From Imbricaverruca yamaguchii (lineage: Eukaryota > Arthropoda > Thecostraca > Neoverrucidae), in NCBI GenBank assembly GCA_034440575.1, contig JAOTOL010001272.1, positions 343,501 to 407,500 of the forward strand: a stretch of DNA of 64,000 bases, read 5' to 3'. Positions 58,501 through 64,000 of the stretch are shown here, piece by piece. The position numbers and the translations under genes are program-made. The notes under the pieces are model-generated. The model did not search any database. It saw nothing but the letters and a program-made list of their open reading frames with translations, and was not told where the DNA came from. Every line of letters starts with the position of its first letter. Positions within the stretch are counted from its first letter, which is position 1.

Positions 58501-61500
58501 CGGGGTGATGCTCAATGACATTGGAGACTCGCTTCCTGCGCCCGTTGGGCAATCTTTGTATGTTGATGATTTCGCCATATGGTCATCCACCTCACGTATA
58601 TCGCCGATGGAGCGACAGCTACAGTTAGCAGTCAGGTGTTTGGAGAAATGGGGGAACATGAATGGATTCCGCTCCTCTACAGCGAAGACCGTTGCCATAC
58701 ACTTCTGTCGCCGCCGTGTATGTCCCAACATGAAAATCATGCTGTACGGACAGGTGATACCGGTGCAACCGGTAGTGAGATTTCTGAGGGTGGAATTTGA
58801 TTCACGCTTGACATGCCGACCACATCTTAAAAAGCTACGAGCTAGGTGTGCAACTACTTTGAATATCTTAAAATGTGTGGCTCGTGCGACCTATGGAGCA
58901 GACCGCTCATCGCTGCTTCTGCTATACCGATCACTTGTTCGATCAAAGCTCGACTACGCGTGTTCTATTTATGACGGAGCTTGTTTGACGAATAAACGCA
59001 CATTAGATGCAGTCCACCACTCTGCCCTTCGTATCATCACGGGAGCATTTCGTACCTCTCCAACGGTGAGTCTCCATGCGGAAGTTCACGAGTTTCCACT
59101 CTCTTTGCGGCGTGAACAGCTTGGCATGCGACATGCTTGCAAGCTACGGCAATATCCGGACCACCCAGCTTACACCCATGTATTTTCCCACCTGATGGTA
59201 ACACTGTTCTCAAACGAACACCCTGCGAGAAGAGTCCCCTACGGAGTGAGGTTGAGACGACTTTTTTTTAGAGCGGTCTCCGGCTCCAGGGAGTTCGACG
59301 GACTGAGCATATTTCAACGCCTCCCTGGGAACTGATCACACCGGAAGTTGACACATCCCTCGCCTACACAAAGAAATCCGATATTACACCACATGAATTC
59401 AGAGCAATTGCCATTGAGTGTTACACTGGATTTGTTCCAACATACACCTATGGATCCAGAACTGAGACCGGCGTAAGCAGCGCTTTTATTACAGGTACTG
59501 TGGTTAGAAGCTTTTCCCTTCCAGCACATGCTTCTGTGTATTCTTCCGAGCTTATTGCCATTCTGAAAGCTATCTGTTTCATCGAAGTATCAAACCATAT
59601 ACTGTAGCCTTTTAGCGTTGAGGACACAATCCGTCAAACCCCATTTTACGCGACGTCTTAACTCGTCTCACCAGTGTGTACCAGACAGGTAAAATAGTGG
59701 TGCTATGTTGGATCCCGAGTCACGTGGGCATCCCAAGAAATGACCTAGCTGGTGCTGCTCAAAACGCGCGTCGCAAGCTCCATGTACACGAACTCTACCA
59801 CTCCCTGCCCGTGACCACTTCTGAACCATTTCTGACTTCATGCTCACAAAGTGGCAAGGCTCTTGGAACGCAATACCCGACAACAAGTAGAAGGCGATCA
59901 AAAATCTCCTCGGTAAATGGAGTTCGTGCTCGCGTAGGATCTGGCGAGATCAGGTGGCACTATGTCGCTTGAGAATTGGACATACATATGCCACTCACTC
60001 TTACTTGCTAACTGGTGATGACGTGCCACGTTGCCCCAGATGTCACGCCCGCTTATCTGTGCGGCATGGCCTGCTGTCCTGTCCCGGGTACGAGGAGGAG
60101 CGTAGACGTCACTGGGCGTGCTCAGTCTTTGTCACTCAGCGAGGTTTTAGGCAACGACTCGGATATTGTTCGACCAGGGCGACTATTTGACTACCTCGCT
60201 GAAATATCATTTTCAGTAATATATGCACCAAGTTGAAAATGTTGAATGTTGCCGTATTTTTGTATGTACCATTCGTTGTGTGGACTATTATTCTGCAACC
60301 TTAACTAGCTAGAATGTGTGATATCGACGTGTAAGTAAGTTGTATTGTTATGGGCGCTATATTACCAATGTAGTCGATGCGCCCTAAAGCCCTAATAACT
60401 AACTAACTAGAATCTCAGTTTACACATTACGATGATTCTTGAGCACTCTATTACAGAGCAGTTAGTTGTCAATCGGCACCGTTGAACCTCGAAATCACGA
60501 ATACAACGAGGGATAATTTTCCGGAGATAATAATGTTATGGATGAAAACGAAAAGCCACCACCCACCTATTTCCTGACCCTGCACGTGTCACTTGTCTGC
60601 ACGTTGCACGCTGACGACCGCTGGTGACCGCGTGTCGTCACAACACCCGACGTCGTCGGTCTGGTGACCTCGTGTCGTCACAACACCCGACGTCGTCGGT
60701 CTGGTGACCGCGTGTCGTCACAACACCCGACGTCGTCGGTCTGGTGACCGTGTGTCGTCACAACACCCGACGTCGTCGGTCTGGTGACCGCGTGCCGTCA
60801 CAACACCCGACGTCGTCGGTCTGCGCAGGTGTGCGCACGCGGCCGCCACCACATCTACAAGTACCTGGAGATGAAGGCGGTGCGCGGCGAGCAGGAGGAG
60901 CGGCTGCGGCGCGGCGCCTCCGACGAGCTAGAGCTGCGCGCCGCACGACCTGTGCCCGTCGGCGGCAACGACACGCTCCCAGGCCGGGGCTCCGCGGCGG
61001 CGGTGGCGGTGGTGCAGCCGACCGACCAGGCCGATAATCGCGCTTCAATGGCTGGATCGCAGCGCGGCTCACACGCGCCACCAGAGGGCGGCGCGGTCTC
61101 GGGTGAGAGGGTCGGGCAGAAGTGGTCTCTGGTGAGACAGGGTCGGAGAGAAGTCTGATGGGTCGGGTCAGAGAGGGTTGGTCTCGAGTGAGACAGGACC
61201 AGAGATAGAAGTCTGATGAGACGGGTCAGGGAAGTGGTGGTTTCGGTTGAGACAGGGTCAGAGAGAAGTCTGATGAGACGGGTAAGGGAGGGGTGGTCAC
61301 GGGTGAGACGGTCAGAAAGAAGTCTTATGAAACAGATCAGGGATGTGTGGTTTCGTATGAGACAGGGTCGGGGAGGAGTGATCTCTGGTGAGATATGGTC
61401 ACGTGGGCGATCTGTGAGTCCCGAGTCAGCAATCTGACGTGGGTAATGTGTGGAAATTTGTTTTCGGTTGGGTGTGCGAGGTAACTTTAAAAAAAAATGT

Positions 61501-63028
61501 TTGCTTGTTCCCCCCCCCCCAAAAAAAAAACGCACACATACACGGCCTGCCTATTTATAGCACAAGTTGGGCTCCGTGCAGTGGCCACCACCACTTCAGT
61601 TGAAGGGGAAGGTAACTATTGTGGGTGGCATCTTGTGCATCATGACTGGGATGCAATCAATATTGGAAAGTTAATGATCAGAGGTGCAGCCAGCAACCAA
61701 GCAAAGCAAGCCGACACAACCTGCCCGTAACGTAACCTGCCACTTGACCTCACTGGGCCAGTCACCAGCTTACCTTCCCAGCTGCGGGCTGCCCGAGAAC
61801 GCGCAACCACCCGAGCCCTCCATTGTGCCGAGAGTGGAGGAAAATGTAGACCGACCGCCATAGCCAGCTGATTGACAAGACACGTTTCTAACATGAGATG
61901 TATTTTTTCCCGTGGCGTGTCGAGTTCCAACCATTTATCTGGATTTGGACAGAGTGCCTACTGAATTAGTGGTCTCTGGTAAGATTTGAGGAAAAATGGT
62001 CTTGGTCTGGCGAGATGGTGTAGGAAAGAGTGGTCTCTGGTTGGAGAGAGTGCGGAATGAGTAGTTTCGGGTAAGCAGTATAGTTACCCCAGGTGAGACG
62101 AGGTCGGGCAAGAATTGTCTCAAGTGAGATGGTTGGGGAGAGTTATCCAAGATGAGATGGACCATGGAGAAGTTGTACTAGGTGAGACATGGTTGGGGAC
62201 TCAGGGTCCCTGGCAAGTCAGGCTCGGGGTATTGATGTTATGCCCAGGAAGTGTGGTTGACGACGACATGTCTTGTCTTTGTCATCGACATGATGACATG
62301 TCAAAGACATGTCATCGACTTGACATGTCTTTCGTAGCACCGTTCTGGGACTGTGATGTTCTGAGCCCAAATGGCAAGTGTGACGCGGCTGACGGTGTCC
62401 CTGCCGCTTCACAGGGTACGACTCGGCGCGGGACAGCGGTCACGTGCAGTTGCGCCGGTTCGAGCCCGCACGGTCGGCATCTGGTCTACACCACACCGGC
62501 CGCGCATACGGCCACCCGCCGCCGGCGGCCGCCGCAGCGCCGCCTGTCGGCACAGTTAGCAACTACAGTTCACCGGTCGGCCACCAGCCGGCGCCGAGTG
62601 TGGCGGAACAGGAGTGGTCGCGCCGCGATCGGGGGAGCATCGACCGACTGCGACAGGCAAGTGGCGGCCCGTGCGCTATGTCCAGGCCGACGGGAGGGAT
62701 TAGTCTGAAGTCGAACATTCTATAAATATTTAACTACGACTGAGATTAACTGTGTTGAGTTCGGTGACTGTCTAGCGGGCTGGTGTGCTCATACGTATAT
62801 TTTCGACTTGGTCTGGGCTGTCTTGCACCAAAGCCGAGGTTGGTTCGTGAGTGCCGGGGCGTCGGGTGATTCTGCTCGCTGCGGCTGCAGAATATCGAAG
62901 ACCGTCTGCATGTGTCGCTGCCGGACGACCTGCGCTCCGCGCTGGGCGACGGCGTCGTCCTGTGTCACCTGGCCAATCACGTGCGGCCGCGGGCCGTCTC
63001 CTCCATACACGTGCCGTCCCCGGCTGTG
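39955..63028 (+). CDS. LRCH: LRCH family gene: leucine-rich repeats and calponin homology domain, 3' end outside window
   Basis: Eight exons join with consistent phases to 441 codons. The order matches LRCH proteins: a short N-terminus, about nine leucine-rich repeats (LDLYHNSVRNVP, SRNQLTFLP, KLVSLPEEIG, LDARCNEISQLP, MAENQVTSLP), the HIYKYL segment that closes the LRR block, a low-complexity linker, and the start of a type-2-like CH domain (LPDDLRSALGDGVVLCHLANHVRP). LRCH proteins are cytoplasmic scaffolds linked to the cortical cytoskeleton. Vertebrate LRCH1 is reported to bind DOCK8 and restrain Cdc42 signalling. The linker is short compared with vertebrate proteins, so further or alternative exons may exist between exons 5 and 7. 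The rest of the CH domain must lie beyond 64000. Confidence 0.9.
40851..40998 (+). CDS. LRCH: LRCH exon 2
   Basis: Acceptor CCAACAG|AC and donor AG|GTGAGC. It encodes DISKNRLLEIPNELIEYG and SLEELDLYHNSVRNVPDSI, then KLRSLTYLNL, which are LRRs 1-3 with the family's characteristic LYHN. The phase joins exon 1 (1+2) and leaves two bases. Confidence 0.95.
40999..43328 (+). other. LRCH intron 2
   Basis: The intron holds a perfect-arm hairpin at 41761-41796 and unassigned open frames of up to 122 codons at 41237-41605. No further exon fits the phases, because exons 2 and 3 join directly. Intron 1 (40100-40850) likewise shows nothing recognisable. Confidence 0.6.
41761..41796. repeat. Perfect 15 bp hairpin in LRCH intron 2
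   Basis: Arms TTTGCACCGCAGAAT and its exact complement surround the 6-base loop GCGATT. Partly complementary sequence (AATTATTAG with CTAATAATT) continues outward, giving a longer imperfect hairpin of about 80 bp. Confidence 0.85.
43329..43432 (+). CDS. LRCH: LRCH exon 3
   Basis: Acceptor CTTTCAG|CC and donor AG|GTACGT. With the two bases of exon 2 it reads SRNQLTFLPSSLCLLPLLEV then AYNKLVSLPEEIG. The second phrase is nearly invariant in LRCH proteins. Confidence 0.95.
44892..44976. repeat. 21 bp tandem repeat, 4 units
   Basis: The unit AATAGTCAAGGTAGTCATATG is repeated four times. The last copy is slightly altered (CATTATG). Confidence 0.95.
45170..45241 (-). tRNA. tRNA-Gln (anticodon CTG) or very recent pseudogene
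   Basis: The minus strand folds as a complete 72-nt tRNA: D arm with GTGTAACGGTTAGCAC, anticodon arm CAGGA-CTCTGAA-TCCTG, T arm CCGAG-TTCAAAT-CTCGG. The acceptor stem has six of seven pairs, the third being C-A where the family has U-A. A and B boxes are intact. A TTTT terminator follows about 4 bases after the 3' end. It lies antisense in LRCH intron 3, 102 bp from exon 4. No SINE body or target duplication was found. Confidence 0.8.
45344..45475 (+). CDS. LRCH: LRCH exon 4
   Basis: Acceptor CTGACAG|GT and donor G|GTGAGC. It encodes GQLSRLTELDARCNEISQLP then LNRLESLVSLSLRRNSLQRL, two further LRRs. Phase 1 on both sides. Confidence 0.95.
45476..47508 (+). other. LRCH intron 4
   Basis: A hAT-type terminus (CAGGGGCGGATCCAG) lies at 45502-45516 without an identifiable partner end, a CA microsatellite lies at about 46460-46614, and an imperfect hairpin (GGTACCTCC...GGGAGGTAA) at about 47251-47275. 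No extra exon is needed for phase. Confidence 0.6.
46460..46614. repeat. CA microsatellite with CG-containing edges
   Basis: It has an uninterrupted core of CACA and flanks of CGCACG/CACACG variants. Histidine/threonine and cysteine/valine frames through it are artefacts. Confidence 0.95.
47509..47648 (+). CDS. LRCH: LRCH exon 5
   Basis: Acceptor GACGCAG|AT and donor CAC|GTGAGT. It encodes DIHCLMSLRVMDMAENQVTS then MRLMTSLEQLDVTCNPLVFP and PAH, the last LRRs. The final 20 coding bases and the donor are the first unit of a 40 bp minisatellite that fills the start of intron 5. Confidence 0.95.
47629..48255 (+). repeat. 40 bp minisatellite seeded by the LRCH exon 5 donor region
   Basis: The first unit is the last 20 bases of exon 5 plus its donor (TGGTATTTCCTCCGGCGCAC then GTGAGT). 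Ten near-identical 40 bp units follow from 47741 to about 48140, each with the exon-like 20 bases followed by GTCAGTTATGTAGCCCGTGT. Diverged units lie at both edges. A unit near 48184-48209 again reads CAC|GTGAGT, a consensus donor. Confidence 0.95.
48256..49318 (+). other. Part of LRCH intron 5 left of the I-like element
   Basis: It contains repeated AATAAGTGA.ACC phrases near 48750-48780, a run of 16 C at 49087-49102 and a hairpin at 49195-49227 (15-base arms TTGTTTGGTTCACAC with one mismatch and a GAA loop). Nothing coding. Confidence 0.6.
49602..49658 (+). mobile_element. 57 bp micro-insertion: I-like 3' hairpin and tail only
   Basis: The 11 bp repeat TAGCCGCGCCC flanks it at 49591-49601 and 49659-49669. 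The insert starts AGGGCGCT, contains GTCGATGCGCCCC closing the hairpin, and ends AATAACTAACTAAC. The same arrangement forms the last 60 bases of the surrounding element (60347-60407). Confidence 0.75.
50068..51845 (+). pseudogene. I-like gag (ORF1) remains with three zinc knuckles
   Basis: Pieces in successive frames are 50068-50295 (N-terminus), 50285-50644 (a PRE_C2HC-like region ending near VGYVRIKVRV) and 50628-51188. The last has CFWCSRFRHTSQFC and CARCGSSEHVRYKC, both C-x2-C-x4-H-x4-C, then CFNCGRNQKPH...C. A proline-rich tail with a basic helix (YQEADRRAREAKRARLVQME) follows at 51306-51845. Gag of this group coats the element RNA. At least three frameshifts are needed to join the pieces. 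Confidence 0.8.
52044..52616 (+). pseudogene. I-like APE endonuclease domain, C-terminus lost
   Basis: The frame starts VLQWNCRGFR (catalytic Asn), then VCLQETKL (Glu), AHGGVLLAVH, SVYLPP and LLLGDFNAHYTL (Asp, Asn), and reaches THFSTPSGTTSA. A frameshift follows, and the SDH motif expected about 45 residues later is not found before the next recognisable block (QRWNFKKAGWSRFQ, about 52677). A small deletion therefore probably removed the active-site histidine region. The linker RARRRAFRAFNRN...REAK and WLEYVN (52860-53060) is recognisable up to the nested transposon. Confidence 0.85.
53061..54402 (+). mobile_element. TTAA-flanked DNA transposon family C, copy C2
   Basis: TTAA lies at 53057-53060 and 54403-54406, with an additional TTAA at the inner left edge. 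The ends are TACGCGCACTGGAGG and, inverted, CACGCGCCCTGGAGG. It is similar throughout to the complement of 37765-39061, including the tandem end duplication (CTTCCCGTATATT at 53291 and 53659). Excising it restores the host frame as WLEYVNSID, matching the usual WREYV-SI in this retrotransposon group. It carries two DR4-spaced AGGTCA pairs. The plus-strand frame 53793-54251 is conserved with copy C1. Confidence 0.9.
54604..55099 (+). pseudogene. I-like reverse transcriptase, first part
   Basis: It shows RSVAEGPDQVYDELLKRLPP then YPPSWSQATVVPLLKSGK, a TAG stop at 54899 in place of the Tyr of the YRPISL block, then RPISLTSALVKLMDKLV and CGFRKRNRSTVDHIL. It stops at KMKRHL, where a CR1 element is inserted. 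Apart from the stop codon, the frame is intact here. Confidence 0.85.
55237..57606 (-). pseudogene. CR1 ORF2 in copy A4, RT core deleted
   Basis: Endonuclease pieces (57606-56705) include FNAQSIRSKF, VCMTEAWV, LILGDFNLKGY and LGRSDHDIVGF. RT pieces up to ENYRPVSLISLV and RLIQDTQGG follow. The frame then jumps to the C-terminal LGAINRNVSYRSEEDIRKLY and YEERLKKVNMFS... to 55237. The deleted segment contains the metal-binding palm, so the copy is inactive. Confidence 0.85.
57700..58110 (-). pseudogene. CR1 ORF1 esterase domain in copy A4
   Basis: The block VLVVGDS is readable near 58088-58108, then (after a 2-base shift) RHLDRVFCKGRRDRR and VIVQVGVNNIGAARSEELLR (block III with the oxyanion Asn), ILPR-like AVLPRAGASPEWSS and FTFVDEWCRFYAS. 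The DSLHFSEKG block follows at about 57650-57690. It shows the undisturbed arrangement where copy A1 carries a SINE. Confidence 0.8.
58280..59335 (+). pseudogene. I-like reverse transcriptase, second part
   Basis: The long open frame starts at the FEIEKAYDTTWRRGILMKI block and continues with NGVPQGSVLSVTLF, the palm motif YVDDFAIW (both aspartates present, about 58560), VRFLRVEFDSRLTCRPH and the thumb region YRSLVRSKLDYACSIY. It ends at a stop at 59333-59335 before the RNase H domain. It is the best-preserved part of this element. Confidence 0.9.
59336..60236 (+). pseudogene. I-like RNase H domain and C-terminal zinc-finger-like tail
   Basis: After a frame change the first RNase H block reads PTYTYGSRTETGVSSAF, with Tyr where the catalytic Asp (TDGS) belongs. 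The Glu block SSELIAILKAI is kept. The last block, VLCWIPSHVGIPRNDLAGAA, has Gly at the final Asp. The tail has CRLRIGHTYATHSYLL and CPRCHARLSVRHGLLSCP (C-x2-C...H...C), typical of I/Jockey C-termini. Stops and frameshifts occur near 59610-59680 and 59950. Confidence 0.8.
60621..60828 (+). repeat. 40 bp tandem repeat abutting the exon 6 acceptor
   Basis: Five units of CTGGTGACCGCGTGTCGTCA plus CAACACCCGACGTCGTCGGT occupy 60621-60820 with only a few substitutions. A sixth unit begins CTG and becomes CTGCGCAG, the acceptor of exon 6 at 60828. Confidence 0.95.
60829..61102 (+). CDS. LRCH: LRCH exon 6
   Basis: The acceptor CTGCGCAG|GTG lies directly after a 40 bp tandem repeat. The exon begins VCARGRHHIYKYLEMKAVR (family: ICIKGKVHIFKYLNIQA), so it completes the LRR cap, then runs into a charged and glycine/alanine-rich linker. 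The donor TCGG|GTGAGA at 61103 is chosen because phase 1 matches exon 7. GTGAGA recurs at 61132, 61188, 61303 and 61388, so alternative ends are conceivable. Confidence 0.85.
61103..61395 (+). repeat. Minisatellite starting at the exon 6 donor
   Basis: Units of about 28-29 bp, mostly paired into 57 bp, each contain GGTCTC(T/G)G followed by GTGAGA. Exact GTGAGA occurs at 61103 (the chosen donor), 61132, 61188, 61303 and 61388, with decayed copies at about 61246 and 61361. Confidence 0.85.
61396..61971 (+). other. Non-repetitive part of LRCH intron 6
   Basis: Contains a C10A10 homopolymer junction at about 61511-61530. No exon is needed between exons 6 and 7, whose phases match, though one of 3n length cannot be excluded. 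Confidence 0.5.
61972..62218 (+). repeat. Second block of the exon 6 donor-type minisatellite
   Basis: About eight diverged units of 28-31 bp continue the array: GGTCTCTG|GTAAGA, TTTCGG|GTAAGC, CCCCAG|GTGAGA, CTCAA|GTGAGA, ACTAG|GTGAGA and CCCTG|GCAAGT. Most retain a donor-like GTRAG. Confidence 0.75.
62415..62656 (+). CDS. LRCH: LRCH exon 7
   Basis: Acceptor CTTCACAG|GG. It encodes GYDSARDSGHVQLRRFEPAR, an alanine/proline-rich linker, and ends SIDRLRQ, which fits the IDQLRK segment immediately before the CH domain. The donor is CAG|GCAAGT, a GC-AG intron, and the reading frame passes directly into exon 8 at phase 0. Confidence 0.85.
62891..63028 (+). CDS. LRCH: LRCH exon 8: start of CH domain
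   Basis: Acceptor GGCTGCAG|AAT and donor GTG|GTGAGT. It encodes 46 residues starting NIEDRLHVSLPDDLRSALGD, then GVVLCHLANHVRPRAV and IHVPSPAV. This is the first third to half of the calponin homology domain, an actin/partner-binding module, and is the most conserved part of the protein in this window. Confidence 0.97.
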
Positions 63029-63248
63029 GTGAGTGTACGCGCATCGCTGTTCTGCGCACGTGCTGCGCGTGGGGAGCGAGACGTGCACCTGCTGGTGGGC
63101 GGGGTGAGTAGTCCGCGGGAAGACGCTCGTCTTCCAACCGAAAGGATCCGCGCGTGCGACCAATCGTCGCGGGAGATTGGCGGGTGGTGGTGCCTGCAGG
63201 TTTTGGATGGCGGTTATCGTGGGGACCCTTCGTGGGCGTTCTACGGGA

Positions 63249-63303
63249 TGGGCGCTAAGTTACCTTGTAGTCGGCGCGCCCTTAAGCCCAAATAATCAAT
63301 CAA
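63249..63303 (+). mobile_element. 55 bp micro-insertion: I-like 3' hairpin and tail only
   Basis: A perfect 16 bp target duplication, TGGGCGTTCTACGGGA, lies at 63233-63248 and 63304-63319. The insert starts TGGGCGCT, closes its hairpin at GCGCGCCC, then TTAAGCCCAAAT and an AATC-type tail. It is in LRCH intron 8. Confidence 0.9.
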
Positions 63304-63319
63304 TGGGCGTTCTACGGGA

Positions 63320-64000
63320 ATGACTTAGTGCATCACGTGACTTTCTACAAATGTGACCGGCCGGCGTACAGAATAAATGGATTGTAATACTTCGATAGCA
63401 GATGGTTATGGTGGGTGGAGTATGGCACCCTACGCGGACTAGCAGTGCTCTCAAGTTCTAAATTTATGTAAAGTCAACATTTTATATTACCTTGTGTTAC
63501 CTCCTCGAACTGAGTATCGACTTCCGGAATTTAGTTCCGTGAAATGTGAATGCATTCGGCTGCAATGGTTAATTTTTGGAACGCTTCATTTCTATGCTAT
63601 ATTGAACCATTTCGCCGAGAACTGCTATTTTTATTATTATTTTGTCATTTCGCTTTGCATAATGCAAAATAATGTTGTCGGGGCATAATGTTGTCTTTCG
63701 ACGCTATAGCTCTTTGGCATCTTGGCCCGTGCGTTCCACTCTGCGTGGAATTAATTATAGGACACTTCGAACTAGGATTCTTTCTGCAAAATGGTCGTGT
63801 GAACAAAATTAACTATTTCATGCAAATCGAATGTAGCTGTTCCAGTCGTATTTACAGCGGGTACAGCCCAGTCAGAGGAAATTTACACCTTTCAGATCTG
63901 GCCATGTCCCATACTTGATTCACTCTGATGGTGATTCACTGTGTGATGGTTGGTCGCTGTTTGATGCTCATGTGTGTGTTTTCAACTGGGATGCTTACCT
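63320..64000 (+). other. LRCH intron 8, running off the window
   Basis: AT-rich sequence with no segment encoding the next conserved LRCH block (PKLTMAKCRRNVENFL in vertebrates). Short open frames here are not recognised. Confidence 0.5.

Larger units (their letters stand above)
49333..60407 (+). mobile_element. I/Jockey-group non-LTR retrotransposon, near full length with nested insertions
   Basis: The perfect 14 bp target duplication TAGAATCTCAGTTT lies at 49319-49332 and 60408-60421. The element begins in a C-rich 5' region, then gag with zinc knuckles, APE endonuclease, reverse transcriptase and RNase H. It ends in a GGGCGC...GCGCCC hairpin and a TAACTAACTAAC tail. Removing nested elements at 53061-54402 and 55100-58279, and a 57 bp piece at 49602-49658, leaves about 6.5 kb, normal for an I-clade element. 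The presence of RNase H favours the I clade over Jockey proper. Stops, frameshifts and lost catalytic residues show it is dead. It sits in LRCH intron 5 in the sense orientation. Confidence 0.9.

Noticed and set aside
60621..60828. Regular spaced repeats as a possible CRISPR array
   Set aside because: The 40 bp units are directly adjacent with no variable spacers, and the context is a eukaryotic intron.
61131..61132. Alternative exon 6 end at the second GTGAGA
   Set aside because: It would give phase 0 and break the frame into exon 7. The donor at 61103 gives phase 1, which exon 7 needs. It may still be used in some transcripts.

Overview
This window looks like nuclear DNA of an invertebrate animal. 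One multi-exon gene has small exons, large introns, GT-AG sites and one GC-AG site. The rest is a dense mixture of non-LTR retrotransposons, tRNA-derived SINEs, small DNA transposons and minisatellites. There are no operons, ribosome binding sites or compact gene order. The gene's protein and the transposon types fit a bilaterian, probably an arthropod, but I cannot name the species.

Host gene: the right-hand 24 kb carries, on the + strand, most of an LRCH gene (leucine-rich repeats plus calponin homology domain). Eight exons can be joined with matching phases at 39955-40099, 40851-40998, 43329-43432, 45344-45475, 47509-47648, 60829-61102, 62415-62656 and 62891-63028. They give 1323 nt (441 codons) without a stop. 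The last one reaches the first half of the CH domain, and the gene runs off the right edge. A tRNA-Gln(CUG)-like gene lies antisense in intron 3.

Left part (1-39.9 kb): no host gene was recognised. It is layered mobile DNA. There are two copies of an L2-like retrotransposon (1477-4126 minus; about 30950-34904 plus). There are copies of a CR1-like retrotransposon whose ORF1 carries an SGNH/GDSL esterase domain (about 7650-12465, 17741-18430 and 25780-26560; another at 55100-58279). Two roughly 3.8 kb units end in AGGTAGG-type sequence (19571-23350, with 35 bp terminal inverted repeats and a PHD-finger ORF; about 23563-27345). There are also a TTAA-flanked DNA transposon family, hAT-like MITEs, two unclassified dispersed repeat families and a 250 bp CCTA array.

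Intron 5 of the LRCH gene (47649-60828) holds a nearly full-length I/Jockey-type retrotransposon (gag with zinc knuckles, endonuclease, reverse transcriptase, RNase H). Perfect 14 bp target duplications flank it (49319-49332 and 60408-60421). It was later broken by a TTAA transposon (53061-54402) and a CR1 copy (55100-58279). Removing both rejoins its reading frame.

The most unusual signals are: (1) minisatellites that start at or abut splice sites of the LRCH gene and repeat donor-like motifs many times; (2) two separate 55-57 bp insertions made only of the 3'-terminal hairpin and tail of an I-like element, each with its own target duplication; (3) a 42 bp hairpin with an 8 bp target duplication, dated by three related copies lacking it; (4) a TTAA transposon family carrying DR4-spaced AGGTCA half-sites.
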